Shown piece by piece: positions 35,780-46,474 of a DNA stretch of 61,665 nt (its first letter is position 1; each line of letters starts with the position of its first letter). The DNA lies in the NCBI GenBank assembly GCA_950295325.1, contig OX485807.1:17513001-17574665 (forward strand), written 5' to 3'. Below the pieces are notes generated by a model. The model saw only the letters and a program-made list of their open reading frames with translations. It did not search any database and had not been told where the DNA came from. The translations under genes and the position numbers were made by a program. The DNA is from Polytrichum commune. Taxonomy: Eukaryota; Streptophyta; Polytrichopsida; Polytrichales; Polytrichaceae.

Positions 35780-37920
35780 CAAACCCTAAAACGAGTTTCA
35801 GGTTTGAAGTGTCACGGTGGAGCATCAATATCCATTTCTGTACTGTTTTTGTAAAGATGACATGGGTTGTTTAGTTGCCACTACTTAGCTAGGAAGGATT
35901 GAGAATCAAATAATCAAGAGCTGTTCGATATTGCACCGTCATAGAATATTGCCTATGATAATTGCACATGCCTCTCTTGCACATGCATGGAAATTTGTGG
36001 TGATTTCAAAGCTGGCGTGGCATGCAGTGGGTAGCAGATTTCAAGACACCGGCTGACAGGCAGTTCAATGCTTTCTAGGTTCTTGTGTGATCTCTCTCTT
36101 AGGAGATTATTATGCTTTTTGTATATTGTGATTTGCAATAAACTTTGCCTCCATTTTATGCTGGGTTCATTGAGTTAAAATTGAGCTAGTACTGAGCTAG
36201 TACTGAGTTAGTATCTTGTAGTAAGCCAAGCCCACCGAATCGCATGATCGAGCACATTGTAAGGTAGATGAGGCTAATCGGACACCTATTTTTGCCTCTT
36301 AATTGGTGGTACAGTTGCTTTAATTTGGTGGGTGAGTAATACATGGTGATTTATCTGCCGCATTGATGATATTTGGGTTAGTCACCTTTGTGAAAGTCAA
36401 ATTGCATTCACCATCCTCCATAATGAAGAGTGCTATCTACTAAACTATGACACACTTCATTTTTGTGCCCGAGGTGGCCAAATTAGGAGGTGGCATGTGG
36501 TTGTGAGGTGCATACCAACTTGTGTTGTGGGTATTCTATAATGAAATATAAATCAACAACATTTTATTTTACAGATGACCATTTTAGAGATATGACACAA
36601 CCAATATTGGCATTCAACTTGGTTTTTATTGACAAATGACCCATGTAGAATCTATTATTGATGTTGTCAAATTCTTCGGTCCTAACTCGCAATTGCTAAC
36701 ATGCTCAAGCTTCTAATGCTCAAATGCATCAATTAGATGATTCCATAGAGCTAGAGGTGTCCACATTAGCCTTATCTACCTTACACCACATAACTTTATT
36801 CAATTATTATGAGCCATTCCATAATAATACTATCAGTGATAAGAAAGGTATAGTTTCAAATACTATCTGACTTGTTCCCAACCCCATCCAACCTACAGTG
36901 ACTGCTAAATAATGTAACAGTTATGCAAACACGAACATAAAGGGGTGTTAAATCGGGAAGTCTCTCTATAGGCTTGTTCCACAAATTCACTTCATACGAG
37001 CATTTTAAGTTTTCGATGCTATGATCTTCTTCTTTTTTTATTTGTTTTATTTTAAAAAAAAAACAAACAAACAAACCTAGTATCTAACAGTGCACAAGGT
37101 TTTACATAAAATTTGTTGAAGCTAAGATTCTATTTTGGTTGAAGACTGTGAGATATTGATCGTTGATTCCCTCAACGAGTTGAAACTCTCTCTCTACAAA
37201 GGAGCTTAAAGTATGACTTGTGTACAAATTTTCTATAAGTCATCACCAAGTCTTTAGATTATTCTTTTTTTTTGGTTTGAACTTTTTAGCACATTAACTT
37301 ATGTCAAGGAGAATATAGAAATAAAATCATATTTTAATATTGATGATCAATATTCTAAGCACGTAGTTGCATCAAGGACACCCTTCAAACATGAATAATC
37401 CACCATATTTTTAAATGCACCTAATGACTGAGTTAATCTCAATAGGGTTGTTTTTGACACAATTAGCTTAACATGGAAATGTGTAGCTCAAATGCACGTT
37501 TCTATGTATGTTAATGCCCACACATGCTCTAACCTTAGCGTGACACCCTAGTGATTATTTTGAGGGCCTATATGATCACTTGAAGAGTAAGAGAGTCTTC
37601 ACTTTGAGCTTTTATAATTTTTACACTTTGATTCTAAATGGAAACATGGAGCTCATACACATGTTTTTGTGTATGTCAAGGCCCAAATAGGGTCTATGGT
37701 GAACACGATTGTGAGAGCCTACGTGATACTTAAAGAGCAAGAGAGCCCTTGATTTGGACTCTTACAACTCCAACATTCCTAATATAAATCTCAAACTTGA
37801 GATAACAATCTTCATGATTTGCAATCACCAATGTCCATGAAGATTTTTGGGCATGATCGGTCAAAATCCTAGTGTTTCCAAGTCCAACCGCTTACATATT
37901 GTGATCTTTTGGGTTTTTTT
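35780..37920. other. No gene seen
   Basis: AT-rich with only short, unsupported ORFs. There is an A-rich run followed by CAAA repeats at about 37055-37075. Confidence 0.4.
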
Positions 37921-37924
37921 TACT

Positions 37925-38040
37925 AGTTAGATTCCTCTAAAATGATTGGTAATTTTCCTAAAGTCTTGAACTTTAATTGGTTTTTCTCTCAAACTTCATC
38001 GGTTCATCTGTCATCAAGGGTAAGTTCTCCTCGTTCATTG
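37925..38040 (-). pseudogene. Decayed copy of the 35.5-kb ORF fragment
   Basis: Aligns with 35455-35570 (shared TTCCTCTAAAA, GGTAATTTTCCT and CTTCATCTGT blocks) but contains stops and small changes in the corresponding frame. Confidence 0.5.
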
Positions 38041-39050
38041 GCAATCACTCACCAAATGAGACAACTCCCAAATGGTTGAGCATGTATGTGGAGTTGGAAG
38101 TTCCCACATTAAGGCCACGTACCTTAAGGTCAAGGCACCCATAGCCAACCAAGTCCGTCAACTAGGATCATGCCAAGCCGACATGGATGAAATCTATATT
38201 CTTTAGTTAGGGTTTATGTGATGGCGGCTTGTGATTGATTACCCTCATAAGAGTCTTGACAGTTGTTACCGCGAAGCATTAGAATTTAGGCGAGCGGTTA
38301 TGGATTAACCTATAGATCGAGTACAAGTTACCCTACCTTTAACACTTCAAAACTTGTCGTAATTTCCATATTCATGACAAAAAAAGATCGAATTTTCTTA
38401 CACTCTTCACAGAATTTGTTTCTCTTAAGCAAGAAAAAGAATTCCCCACTATAACAACTCCTCCTAAACAGATGCAAACTCTCTTATTGTATCGGTTATA
38501 GATGCCTCAACCTTAAGTGCATGCATGCGGAGAGATTAATCGTGACGAACAACTCTAATACCTCCTTGCAAAAACCATATGAATCAACCAACCGTAACGA
38601 ACAAAGACGTCATCGACTTCGCTCTTAAAGGTGAAGGATCCTTGAAATATAAACTCCATCGATGATGACCACTGCATGCCAAGCCTCAGGATTTGGGAGC
38701 TTATTATGAGCATTAAGTTAATGAAGGATTAGGTTTGCGATCGGAGGAATGAGTTTAGAATAAACGTAGCTTAATTTTAGTGTATTTGAGTTCCGGGCCC
38801 CATTAATCCTTTTGCGGACATCTCGGTTCCAGGTAGCTCCTGGAGCGAGGACAAAGCAGAGCCGTTGATTGAGGTGACAGTGTTTAAGATAGGCAGGAAA
38901 GAGAACAGAAAGAGAGGAAGACTACATACAGTACTGAGAAATTAAAGGAAGAACAGAGAAAGAGGGCCTAAATAAAGAATAAAGGATCTCAACGGCTACT
39001 GAGCTCTATACTGTATTTGTGGGCAGGAGAGTAGGTATACTACAAGCTAT
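38041..39050. other. No gene seen
   Basis: No supportable ORF. A purine-rich stretch at about 38885-38970 precedes the left end of the second element. Confidence 0.4.
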
Positions 39051-39345
39051 TTAGTGTGACACTAAATATGGTATTTAATTAATGTGACCGATTCTAATGC
39101 TCCCTTCCCACCGGAGAACGCTATTTCCCATGTAGGGTAGGATAACGCGGCTCGGTGGCCATCGTGGCTGTCCACGTCGGCTGCGCCATTTTCCCCCCCT
39201 CCACGTGGTCCCCGTAAAACCGAGCCCGGGTAATTTCGCACTGTCACGAAACACTGTGCCGGGACGACGCCCGCCTCGCGAGACACTGCCCGCACACGTA
39301 ACACTGCCATCACAATGTGACACTGCCCAATGAAAACTTCGCCCC
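39051..39345. repeat. Left motif-rich end of the Ulp1 element
   Basis: Starts with TTTAGTGTGACACTAAA (39050-39066), a palindrome around one central base. It becomes GC-rich and holds further copies of the same motif: CACTGTCACGAA (about 39239), GACACTGCCC (39282), ACACTGCC (39301) and GTGACACTGCCC (39318). The same motif recurs in the introns of the following gene and at 45.4 kb. ORFs on the minus strand here (39062-39377) are not supported. Confidence 0.6.
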
Positions 39346-39612
39346 GCACTGCCCGATCTGCAAAACATTACGGACAACGTTTGAGTGCATTCCGCATTAG
39401 GTTGTTGGGGTTTTAGTGGAATAGAGTTTTAGGGTTTCAGTGTTCTAGTGTTGCAATCTGTGCCATCTCTCGTCGTCGTCTGCAACAATAGGAGATTGTT
39501 GCCCCTATTGTGAATATTTGGAGCTTTCAGGGTAGATAGTAGGGTTTTTAGACAATGCAATTCAATTCGCCGGATTGTTGTTAGGTCCCCCAATTGCCAC
39601 CTACTCGGCGCA

Positions 39613-39910
39613 ATGGAGTGGAGGAGTCAATGTGCTATGATGAGGGTTGTGCGTGTTGAGGTGACATCCTTCAACAATCGCATTTACAATGATTTCACAT
39701 TTTGGAAGGGTGGATCAAGCGAACTCCCAGAAAATAGAGGTAACGTATCTGTCCTTAACCTTGTTGTTCAATTTCGTGCTTGTCAAATTGCAAATACAAT
39801 TCCCTAAGCATGGTAGATATAATGGGTGGTTTCACTGGCTTCCGGATGGTTAGAAGGTGCGACATCGACGCCCCCTCAAATCGTGAAGTGTGTTTCTGGA
39901 GTATTCCGAG
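39613..39910 (+). CDS. Candidate first exons before the Ulp1 gene
   Basis: Exon 39613-39739 (starts MEWRSQCAMMRVVRVEVT, donor AG/GTAACG) can join in phase 1 to 39817-39910 (acceptor GGTAG, donor AG/GTACTT). Together they give about 73 open codons. Joining them to the main exon at 40.1 kb in the right frame was not clean. This may be a short upstream gene or the true 5' end. Confidence 0.35.
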
Positions 39911-42070
39911 GTACTTGTCTCTCAAAACCCTAATCCTTTTGCTTATTCCTTGTTCGTCGTCGTCTCTCTTTAGATGAGTACATTCTGTGCAACTTGACGT
40001 GCTGCTCATCTCTTCCATGTCCGTAGGTTTAGGGTCCGCTTGTGTGTGTATTCCTTCAGGTTAGGGTTTTTTTTAGGGTTTGTATGCAATACTTCCGGGA
40101 ATAGTTCACAGAGATGTCCACGCTGCGCTGCAAGGACTTCGTCAGTTTCGGGGAGGAGGCCTAGTAGTATACCATCGTATACTACCCTCGAGGTTGCGGT
40201 GCTCCCGTCGGTCTCCGAAACACCTTCCGGTACCTCACTTACAAAACCGTAAGGTGTCCGTCTTGTGGAGCTCAATCTCTTCAATACTATCCTCGCGACA
40301 TGGCTCCGGAACCTGTAACACTGAAGGTGCAGATATACTCCGCGACGTTCAATGTCACGTATCCCAGTGACCAACGAGTCACTGATTTGATAGAGGAATT
40401 TGCGACGATGTGCAAGGGAGACCGGAAGCCCTGCGGCAAACGTCGTTTTTTCGTTTGTATCTATTGTGGTGCAGACTGGTTTTCAAAAAAAATGATGCTG
40501 AATCGACATAGGTTCATCGATGGGTGCAAAAATGCGAAGTACCCGGATGGAAGGATGGCGTTGCTGCTCCCTTATCCCGATTTGAAGACCGGTGAAGGGA
40601 AGAAAGTGGAGGTCCTTTCGAAGAAGAACGGGGCCGCGAAGACAAAACGAACTACCCTTGTTTCAAATTCTGCCGTGGGAGAGGGGGGTGCAGATGGTTT
40701 AGTTGGGGAAGACGCTGAGGAGGGTGGAATAGGGTCGAAGGTTGAGGTTCGAGTTCCGGCATTCACTCAGGTGCCTGCGGATTTAATATGGAAGGAGGTT
40801 CCGCCAGAGGTGGTAGCTTGGGGGAATCGGCCGATGACGGGGAATGGGAATAAGAGGAAAACGACCCCAAAAAAGGTGGTTCAGCGCGGGAATTCTCCTA
40901 AGCCGACAGGATCAAAGCCGATCAACAAGGGGCGGCCCTCACCCAAGAGAGACGTTGCAGTGCATATTCGGGCTCTGAAGGACCTTCAAATGCGGAGGAG
41001 TATGGAGGAATCACAGGAGAAACAGGTGTCCGGGGAAGGGCCTCGCAGGATTAAGCGGAAGGCATCCGAGGCGATCGCCTGTGGCAATGTCACGGACGAC
41101 GACGACGACCTGGATCTTCCGGATATCGTTGAGGAAGTCCGGGAAGCTTCGACCTCGGGATTGAAGGTTGCGGTGCAGGGTTCCGGGGAGTTAAACAACG
41201 CATTTCACTTCTCTATGCGAGAACCACAACTGGAGCGACCTAGCAAACACATGAAGGTCAACGATGGTCCTTCACAAGATGTGAGTTTCTGCAAATCAAA
41301 CTTGCAGATGATAAAAGAAAAAGCGATTTCAACGCTTCAGGATAGGTTTCAGCTGAAGGTGCCGAGCATTGCAGGGAGAACCTCCCTGCAAAGCTGCCTA
41401 CCCAAGATTGTGAGATGCGATGATCGCATTCAACACGTCCCTGTTAAATATGGGATACATGATAATGCGGTGCTGTGGGCTCCTTGTAATTCTGGAGCTC
41501 CTGATGTGCAGTGCCACAGTGTCAAAGACTTAGAAGACGGGCATAATCTTTAGCCGTGCAAGGTAAACCAAACGGAGTCCATGTCGCCAGAGTCGTTGGA
41601 TGAAAGAGTTTCGGCTATGGTCATATGGAGTGGCAACTGGATGGTCAGCAATGACCTGCGAAATTATTGGTCTGAGGGTTTAGGTTGCCCAAGACCATTC
41701 ACATTCCATCCAGAACTTCTCTTGAAAGCGGAGCAGCGTTTGGAGACGTTTTCGCGGTTGGAGAAGATCCACGTCCAGCGCCACTGTAAGGCTGCCGCAG
41801 ACTTGGAGGAAGAGGGCAATGCATTGCCCAAGCCCGAGAAACCTCCCATGCCAGCCTTGTATCGCTTGTGGGATTTTGAAGGTGAGGTATCGGTGCCGTG
41901 GTCGTGGAATTGCGATAGCGAAGAACAGTTCGTAACGAAGTGGAACGAAGTTGTCAATACAGATGCCTTCAAGGACCGATTAATGCGGGTCGCGTACTGG
42001 TGGATCCGAAGGAAGGTATGTTTCACTTGAACACCCTATTACAATTGTTGTAACATTCTCTTCATAGCAT

Positions 42071-42090
42071 TAGTGTCACAATGTCACGAA
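42071..42090. repeat. GTGTCAC motif pair in intron 1 of the Ulp1 gene
   Basis: TAGTGTCACAATGTCACGAA carries two motif copies. It lies in the intron 42016-42155. Confidence 0.6.
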
Positions 42091-42534
42091 GTAGATATGA
42101 ATAGTAAATTTACAATTCATATGCATATTTTAATAGTACTGACCCAAGTGTGCAGGGTGACAAGAAACGTCCGTTGCATGCTGATGTGGTGGACGCCATT
42201 AGTACCTGCATCAACTCACTGGTTCAGAGTGTGGAGGACGGGGTTGTATACGAGGATCTCGAAGGCCTCAGTCGGTACGTCCAGTGGACACTAGACGACG
42301 CACAATATGAGAAGAACCTTACCATTCTCCGGAATGATTTGAGGCAGAGGCACGAGGACCGAGTGGAACGAGCTCTCGTAGATTTCCGAACGAAGAACGG
42401 CCCCTTGGCGGAAGATGTCCGATGGGGATGGTGCCCGATATGGCGCGTCCTGTCTGCGGCTGGGAACATTCTTCAGCAACTCCCCCTGCTGCCTTGGAGA
42501 CACGACGGTGAGTAGTTCTTAATTCCATAGATGC

Positions 42535-42542
42535 GTGACACT
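42535..42542. repeat. GTGACACT motif in intron 2 of the Ulp1 gene
   Basis: A single copy in the intron 42508-42629. Confidence 0.45.
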
Positions 42543-44766
42543 ATAATGTTACATTTCCATCACACACCGACTGGATTACCCTCTTCACGATCCATATTAA
42601 TTTATGGGACTTCTTTGACCCCTGTGTAGCGACCGAGGCGAAAGTAGTCCGCGACGTCTTGCTCGCCAACCGTGTGGACAACGTAAAACCCGTTCCGATA
42701 TTGTACGTCCTCCGGGTTTTCTTTCGCAATCACCACGGACTGTACAGGCAGTTATCATGTCCTATCTACGGGATTACAGAGGACGAGATGATGAAGGAGT
42801 GCGATTTTCCGGAGAACTTGAAACGTGCCCTCGCTATGTTCATTGCGGAAGGACAATATCAATACGCGGGTCTGGGATTTGCTCTTGGGGAGTCTCTCAG
42901 GGCCGAGGTATGTGCACAGATGGATAAAGTTCGCCTAGGGTGCGGAGAAGACGTCGTCCAATCGGTGATGGGATGGATCCGAACTGTCCAACTGCGGGCG
43001 TTGCAAGATTTGGCAGTTTGCGAGCCCATGCAATTCAACCGGGCATGGATGGTCACTACCCACGAGCATTGGACCGACCAGGCTAAAGAGTGGCGTACGG
43101 CATTGCAAACCCGTGAAGAGCTCGATATAGGGTGGGTGCCGGCTGTGTCGACGCCGGCCTGGGGTCCCGGTGTAGCGTCCATGCGTCTTAGAATCCTAGA
43201 GATGGTCCACGACCTCGGAGACACGATGAAGAGGGAAAACTGTCAACAGTGGCATGCATGCGCCAAGGAATTCTCAAAATTGCCTTTGGTGAAGGATGTA
43301 ACGACATCTGCGGTAGACAGTGAACCCTCCTGTATGCGAGTGGTTACATCGACAGATACTGAAGTTGCGGATCTAGAAATTCAGAATGAAGGGATGGACG
43401 AGCCTGGCGGTGACTATGTACACGACAACGTACTGGCGTTGACATTGGAGCTGGGCAGTGACATTGGAATTTCGCATCTGCATGGGGCCGACCACGTTAA
43501 TTCTATTGCTCCTCCGCGAAGGCCGGATATAGACCTCGGGCAAGATTGTGCATCGGTGATGGATATTTCTGACGACAGAGGAGCCAAAGATCCGCCTTCA
43601 GGGGTGGAGAAAGCAACAGTCTTCCCTGAAATGACAGATTTGATGGTAAATTCAGAGGAAGCTACGCCAGGGCCGGGTCCATTTTTGACTTTGAGTCAAT
43701 TTCAAAATACTGCCCACTCGGGGGCGGATATGAACTTACGAGGGGATGAGTTCACTCAGTGTCCAAGCTTTGCGTAGTGGGCAAAGGATGGCCCCGACGT
43801 AGTTCCCCAAACACCTTACAAGGGAGTGTCCATCGTTGCGGGGCATTGTTCCGAATCCACTGGGCTAGGCGATACCGTTTCTACATGTAGGAATCTCAGT
43901 GTGGCCTTTGAAGAGCAAGAGCAGTTGGATGCCGCCACGGTCAGTCTAGTGACTCTCTCGCAGTCCATTTGCAGTGGAGTTCCCAGAGTCACCAATGCCA
44001 CTGCACGCTCTGAGAGGATTTGTGACACTGTACAGGCCCCGAGTCCCGTGGAGTGCGATCCTTGGCCTCATCTGGAGTTTGCCCGAATAGACAACGTGTT
44101 GTCAATGACGTTGCCCGATGCCTACAAACACTTGCAGATAGAGGAGCTTCTGATTGCGTTGCCCGGGAGAGAAGGGAAGAGCGACGGTGCCGATAAGGTG
44201 GTATTCTACAACGACAAAGGTAAGGAAACTGAGGTGAAGTTTTCCGCAATACGTGAACTGATGCGTGTACGTACCCGCCTTGGAAACGATATTGTCGACT
44301 TCGTCATGTCCCGGTTATATTTCCAGTGCCCTAGGAGGATGCGCCCAGAGATTCAATTTGTTCTCTCAAGAGTAAGTTCGTGCTACAAGACTGTCCTGGA
44401 AGGGAGCACAACACTAGAGAAATGGGCTAGCGTCTTCTTGCAACCCGCTAAGGGCGTCCAGGTTCATGACGTGAGGGAGTTGTTGCTACCATGGGTCGCA
44501 GAGGACCATTGGTCTCTTCTGGTCTTCCAATTCGACAAGGTGCTCCACATCGACTCCTACGACGGTGAGTGTCATTTCCCGATTGGACGCCACTCGGAGT
44601 TCGTGCAGATGGTCAGCCACGCATGGCAAACTCTAAGGGGTGTGGATGTGTACGACGCCCCTGTTGTATTTCAGGAAGTTGCCCAACAGCCCGGGAAGTA
44701 CGAGTGCGGCCATCACACCATAATGAACGCTATGTTATACTTAAAGGTAACCTCTTGGCGACCTAG

Positions 44767-44816
44767 GTGACACTGAATATCAATTTATATTGTATACAAT
44801 GTTTCACAGTGTCACG
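44767..44816. repeat. Two GTGACAC/GTGTCAC motifs in intron 3
   Basis: GTGACACTG (44767) and CAGTGTCACG (about 44807) form an inverted pair inside the 100-bp intron 44747-44846. Confidence 0.6.
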
Positions 44817-45403
44817 TAGAAAATTCTAACAGTGTTTTCATAACAGTTTCGGGCATTGAAGAATGAGGACAGGGAATCGGAGTTGGCGTCAAAGTTGATT
44901 GAGCCTTTCTGGACGAAGGACGTGAACGTGCAGATCTTGTCACTGTTGGCTACGGAGCTGAACCCGCGCACGAGTGACGTCCAATGCCTACCCCCCTTCA
45001 GCGTGTGCCCTAAGAGCGTGATGTCCTCTCCAGATAGCCGCGGCGAGATATGCGAAGTACCGGGGTCGGGGAATGCGTGAGTTGGGGAGGCTCGGAGCAG
45101 GACGCATATACTTATTCCGAAGTTCGAAGGAGTACACCTTACATAGCTTTAGACGCCTTGAATACACTTGGTAGCATTTTCCACATGTTAATATGTTACC
45201 TAGCCATGACGGACCAGTAGTACAGTATAATGTAACTAGCTATTGTAGTAGGCACTCTCATACAACAAAGTGAAATTTTTTTGAAGAAATTACCAGCTTT
45301 TATGAATAACTGTTCCTGCCGGTGCGATGTAATCAGAGTCAATCACAGCGACGACATGCATTATAGTGAATATACAGTTGAGTCTTAAACTCCATTGCAA
45401 AAC

Positions 45404-45477
45404 TGAGTGTCACAATTGAGTGATATCGCGAAGTGATATCAATGTTATGTAATGCCCAGTGTCACAAGTGACACGAA
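45404..45477. repeat. Right motif cluster of the Ulp1 element
   Basis: GAGTGTCACAATTG, then GTGATATCGCGAAGTGATATC, then GCCCAGTGTCACAAGTGACACGAAG. The last contains the perfect inverted repeat GTGTCAC-AA-GTGACAC. It mirrors the left end, where the inverse GTGACACTGCCC is seen. Confidence 0.6.
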
Positions 45478-45805
45478 GTTTATTCAATTTCAAACGATCA
45501 CATGAAACACTAAGGCCCGGGGAAGTACGGAGACCGCGTACAATATAACCACTACACACAGTCGGCTTTAATCTGCAGACACTAATTGGCGCTATAACAA
45601 CTCATGTTATGTTCTTCCTCTTCTCCTAGTCCACCGTAGAATTGCTCGAGAACCCAAATCACGTCATCTGATTCGGTCCCCGTCTCGTGAACTCGGGCGT
45701 TCTCAAAATGCCGGTATAAGCAAGGTCCACTCCCGGAAACATCCCCGCGACGTTCCATTGTATCGGAAGCAGGAGAGAACTGTTTGGTAGAGCGACGCTA
45801 TTTTG

Positions 45806-45840
45806 CGAGCAGTGAGCAGTGAGCGGTGAGCGGTGAGCGA
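45806..45840. repeat. 7-bp minisatellite
   Basis: Five copies of (C/A)(A/G)GTGAG-type units (GAGCAGTGAGCAGTGAGCGG...). Confidence 0.8.
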
Positions 45841-46474
45841 TAAGTTTTTCTTTTTTTAGTTAAAATAATAGTTTAATGTACAGGGTATATTAAAAAAATC
45901 AATGTTTTGCAAATATATTTCCAATTATAGTAAAATTTAGGACCTATGCCCGTGGAAAATTCCTCCACAGTGATCGTTGCAAAGTTGTTTTTGGGATGTT
46001 TTTAGGGTTTAGGGAGTCGAAATCAATATTGACAAACATTGTGGAGTATTTCTATGCAGCAAAATTAAATTACATTGGCATCTTTTGAGATCCGCGAGAT
46101 TGAAGATGAATTCAAGAAAAGTGGAGATATCAGACACCTAAGGTTTCTAGACTATCAGAAAGAAAATTAAATGAAGCTTCGAGGTCAACAAAAACGTTGA
46201 TACATCAAATACCTCGAAGTGGCCCTTTTAATCTCACTAGTTCATGATTAAAACAGAGGTTGCATACATACGTTTCTCTGAGAAGACAATGAACTCAACA
46301 TCTTTACAAAAGATTTTGTGTAATGAAGGAAACAATAATTGATGAGTGTTAAAACTAAACCATTCAAATTCAATACTGTAGCGTTTTTAAAGAGTGACGG
46401 TATAAAAATAATGCACTTGGTAGTGGCCCTTTCCGTCTCACTACCTCAATTTCATTGATGTGATTGAAATGAAA
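45841..46474. other. 3' region between convergent genes
   Basis: AT-rich, no ORF of note. A TTTAGGGTTTAGGG pair at about 46001-46015 is telomere-like but too short to interpret. Confidence 0.45.

Larger units (their letters stand above)
40114..45080 (+). pseudogene. Zinc-finger/Ulp1-like (C48) protease gene with four in-frame TAG stops
   Basis: Exons 40114-42015, 42156-42507, 42630-44746 and 44847-45080 have GT-AG introns (donors GTATGT, GTGAGT, GTAACC) that keep frame, about 1534 codons. The N-terminal part has CPSCG and a C2H2/C2HC-like finger (CIYC...RHRFIDGC, about residue 114), then a basic, acidic low-complexity middle. The C-terminus has the Ulp1 cysteine-protease triad: DHWSLLV (His), HIDSYDG (Asp) and YECGHH (Cys), spaced as in SUMO proteases. 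In-frame TAG codons occur at 40162-40167 (two in a row), 41551-41553 and 43775-43777, with coding-like sequence on both sides. All four are TAG and none is TAA or TGA, which fits CAG-to-TAG C-to-T decay. The start is uncertain. Captured Ulp1 genes are known in Mutator-like elements. Confidence 0.7.

Noticed and set aside
39062-39377. Minus-strand ORFs of about 100 codons at the left end of the second element
   Set aside because: Two overlapping frames are both open because the stretch is GC-rich. No motif or splice context supports them.
40080-40370. An alternative 96-codon frame at the start of the Ulp1 gene
   Set aside because: The competing frame contains CPSCG and runs directly into the main ORF. 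The alternative ends in a stop with no domain.
40162-43777. TAG reassigned to an amino acid
   Set aside because: Other genes here end in normal stops, and the gypsy frame is broken by TAA, TGA and TAG alike. C-to-T decay explains the pattern more simply.
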